Shown here one piece after another: positions 6,648 through 7,479 of a DNA stretch of 7,479 bases. The DNA comes from Flavobacteriales bacterium (GTDB lineage Bacteria > Bacteroidota > Bacteroidia > Flavobacteriales_D > Crocinitomicaceae), in NCBI GenBank assembly GCA_947461185.1, contig CANHJY010000089.1, positions 1 to 7,479 on the forward strand. The letters are read 5' to 3'. Under the pieces are notes generated by a model. That model was given only the letters and a program-made list of their open reading frames with translations, ran no database searches and was not told the DNA's origin. Every line of letters begins with the position of its first letter. The first letter of the stretch is position 1. The position numbers and the translations under genes are program-made.

Positions 6648-7460
6648 TTAGAATAAAATCGAAACTTTTAACATGATTTGATTCTGAGTTGACTTGTTAT
6701 TGAACATAACCGGCGTAAAGGTATCATCAATGGTATACAATGAATTTTTCTCTTTCCCGGCATCTGTGTTCTTTTGCGTGTGAAGCGGAGTAATGCCGTA
6801 ATAATAGCCCAATTCAGCAATCAAACTAGTTGACCCACTAAAATTCCATTCCGCTCCAGCAGAAATTCCTACAGCAGATTTGAAAAAGAATAAATCATTT
6901 TTTGAGGTGAAACCTTCATTTAAACGCAAGCCTGCTGTTTCGTCTCCATTGACAAAACCTTCGTCATCAACCTTACTTGTTAGTAGAAAACTGTTTCTCA
7001 AACCGAATCTTCCAAAATATCTCCAATACCCGAAGAATCCAGTTCTAAAAGTCAACATGGTAGGGATAGTCAAATAAACAGATTTTTGAAAGCGCTCCTT
7101 AAGTTGAAATAATTGAGCTGAAGCATCTTGAATACCATCTCTATATTCCAAAATATCTAAATCTTTGTATAGGTAATACACGCCACCTGATTCAACTGAG
7201 GGAGCATATTTCAATGAATTGAAATCAAATTCAATTCCTGTATTTAGACCAATTGTTTCACTAAAATTAAAAACGGTGTTCATTCCAACAGTCCAATCCC
7301 AACCCAAACCATTGGCATCCATGTTTTTCGTTTGCATTTTTTGGAAGTTAACCCCGGATCCTAATACTAATCCTGCTTGAACTTTCTTGTCTGCTGCCTC
7401 TTGAGCATTTAGAGTAGAGAAAAATCCAATAATCGCAATGGTAAACAAGTATTTTTTCAT
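6648..7460 (-). CDS. Outer-membrane beta-barrel protein (PorT-like/OMP_b-brl type)
   Basis: This 270-residue exported protein has a signal peptide at residues 1-20 (MKKYLFTIAIIGFFSTLNAQ). The mature part has repeated amphipathic strands rich in aromatics and glycine, such as VQAGLVLGSGVNFQ, WDWTVGMNTVFNF, IGLNTGIEFDF, YLTIPTMLTFRTGFFGYWRYFGRFGL, SAVGISAGAEWNF and TSLIAELGYYYGI. It ends in NQIMLKVSILF, with a terminal Phe typical of the signal recognised by the Bam insertion machinery. This pattern fits the small outer-membrane barrels of Bacteroidota, of which PorT is one; I cannot say it is PorT. Long polar stretches (such as QKNTDAGKEKNS) are likely extracellular loops. The ATG at 7460-7458 is preceded by the A-rich leader TAACTAAAAGAAAATAAAA, so the start is clear, but the promoter lies beyond the right edge. 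Its TAA stop is 12 bases before the nadE start. Substrate and function are unknown. Confidence 0.85.
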   Translation of the reverse strand: MKKYLFTIAIIGFFSTLNAQEAADKKVQAGLVLGSGVNFQKMQTKNMDANGLGWDWTVGMNTVFNFSETIGLNTGIEFDFNSLKYAPSVESGGVYYLYKDLDILEYRDGIQDASAQLFQLKERFQKSVYLTIPTMLTFRTGFFGYWRYFGRFGLRNSFLLTSKVDDEGFVNGDETAGLRLNEGFTSKNDLFFFKSAVGISAGAEWNFSGSTSLIAELGYYYGITPLHTQKNTDAGKEKNSLYTIDDTFTPVMFNNKSTQNQIMLKVSILF

Positions 7461-7479
7461 TTTTATTTTCTTTTAGTTA

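Noticed and set aside
6880..7077. 65-residue plus-strand open frame opposite the beta-barrel gene
   Set aside because: Low-complexity Lys/Ser/Pro product with no recognisable feature, fully antisense to a coherent exported protein.
1..7479. Search for a CRISPR array, tRNA/rRNA, insertion sequence, toxin-antitoxin or anti-phage module
   Set aside because: No direct-repeat arrays, cloverleaf-like or rRNA-like sequence, transposase or nuclease motifs were seen; nearly the whole window is filled by the eight genes listed.

Overview
The window looks like chromosomal core DNA from a gliding or type IX secretion (T9SS) member of the Bacteroidota, most likely a Flavobacteriales-type organism (genus not determinable by eye). 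The grounds are: the adjacent gldM and gldN genes, which are confined to that phylum; AT-rich sequence; no Shine-Dalgarno sequences but A/T-rich stretches before start codons; a good match to the phylum's TTTG / TAnnTTTG promoter; and signal peptides ending in '-AQ' or '-GQ'. There is no sign of mobile DNA, CRISPR, tRNA or rRNA.

Layout: (1) 2-1711 is gldM, missing only its extreme 5' end, followed after 9 bases by gldN (1721-2797). Together they encode the periplasmic shaft and periplasmic ring component of the T9SS/gliding motor. A strong hairpin terminator at 2815-2847 closes this operon. (2) A clear Bacteroidota promoter (2855-2883) sits almost against the start of an ABC-F translation-factor ATPase gene (2887-4803). 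(3) Its stop codon overlaps by 4 bases the stop codon of a small convergent gene (4800-5078, minus) for an exported, extremely lysine-rich protein. (4) Only 23 bases away, in the divergent direction, starts a two-gene plus-strand operon: a lipoprotein that looks like a Rieske-fold domain without its iron ligands (5102-5527), then an adrenodoxin-type [2Fe-2S] ferredoxin (5534-5854). (5) Converging on that operon with a 7-base gap is a minus-strand pair: an outer-membrane beta-barrel protein (6648-7460) followed after 12 bases by nadE, NAD+ synthetase, which appears to start with TTG (5862-6635).

How the genes relate: gldM and gldN act in one machine. The others are housekeeping or envelope genes. 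The pairing of a cluster-less Rieske-like lipoprotein with a true ferredoxin, and of a beta-barrel protein with nadE, is seen in the sequence, but any functional link is unproven. I see no obvious novel multi-gene system. The most interesting items are the degenerate Rieske lipoprotein, the tiny lysine-rich exported protein with its overlapping and near-overlapping neighbours, and the promoter that points to a leaderless or near-leaderless mRNA.
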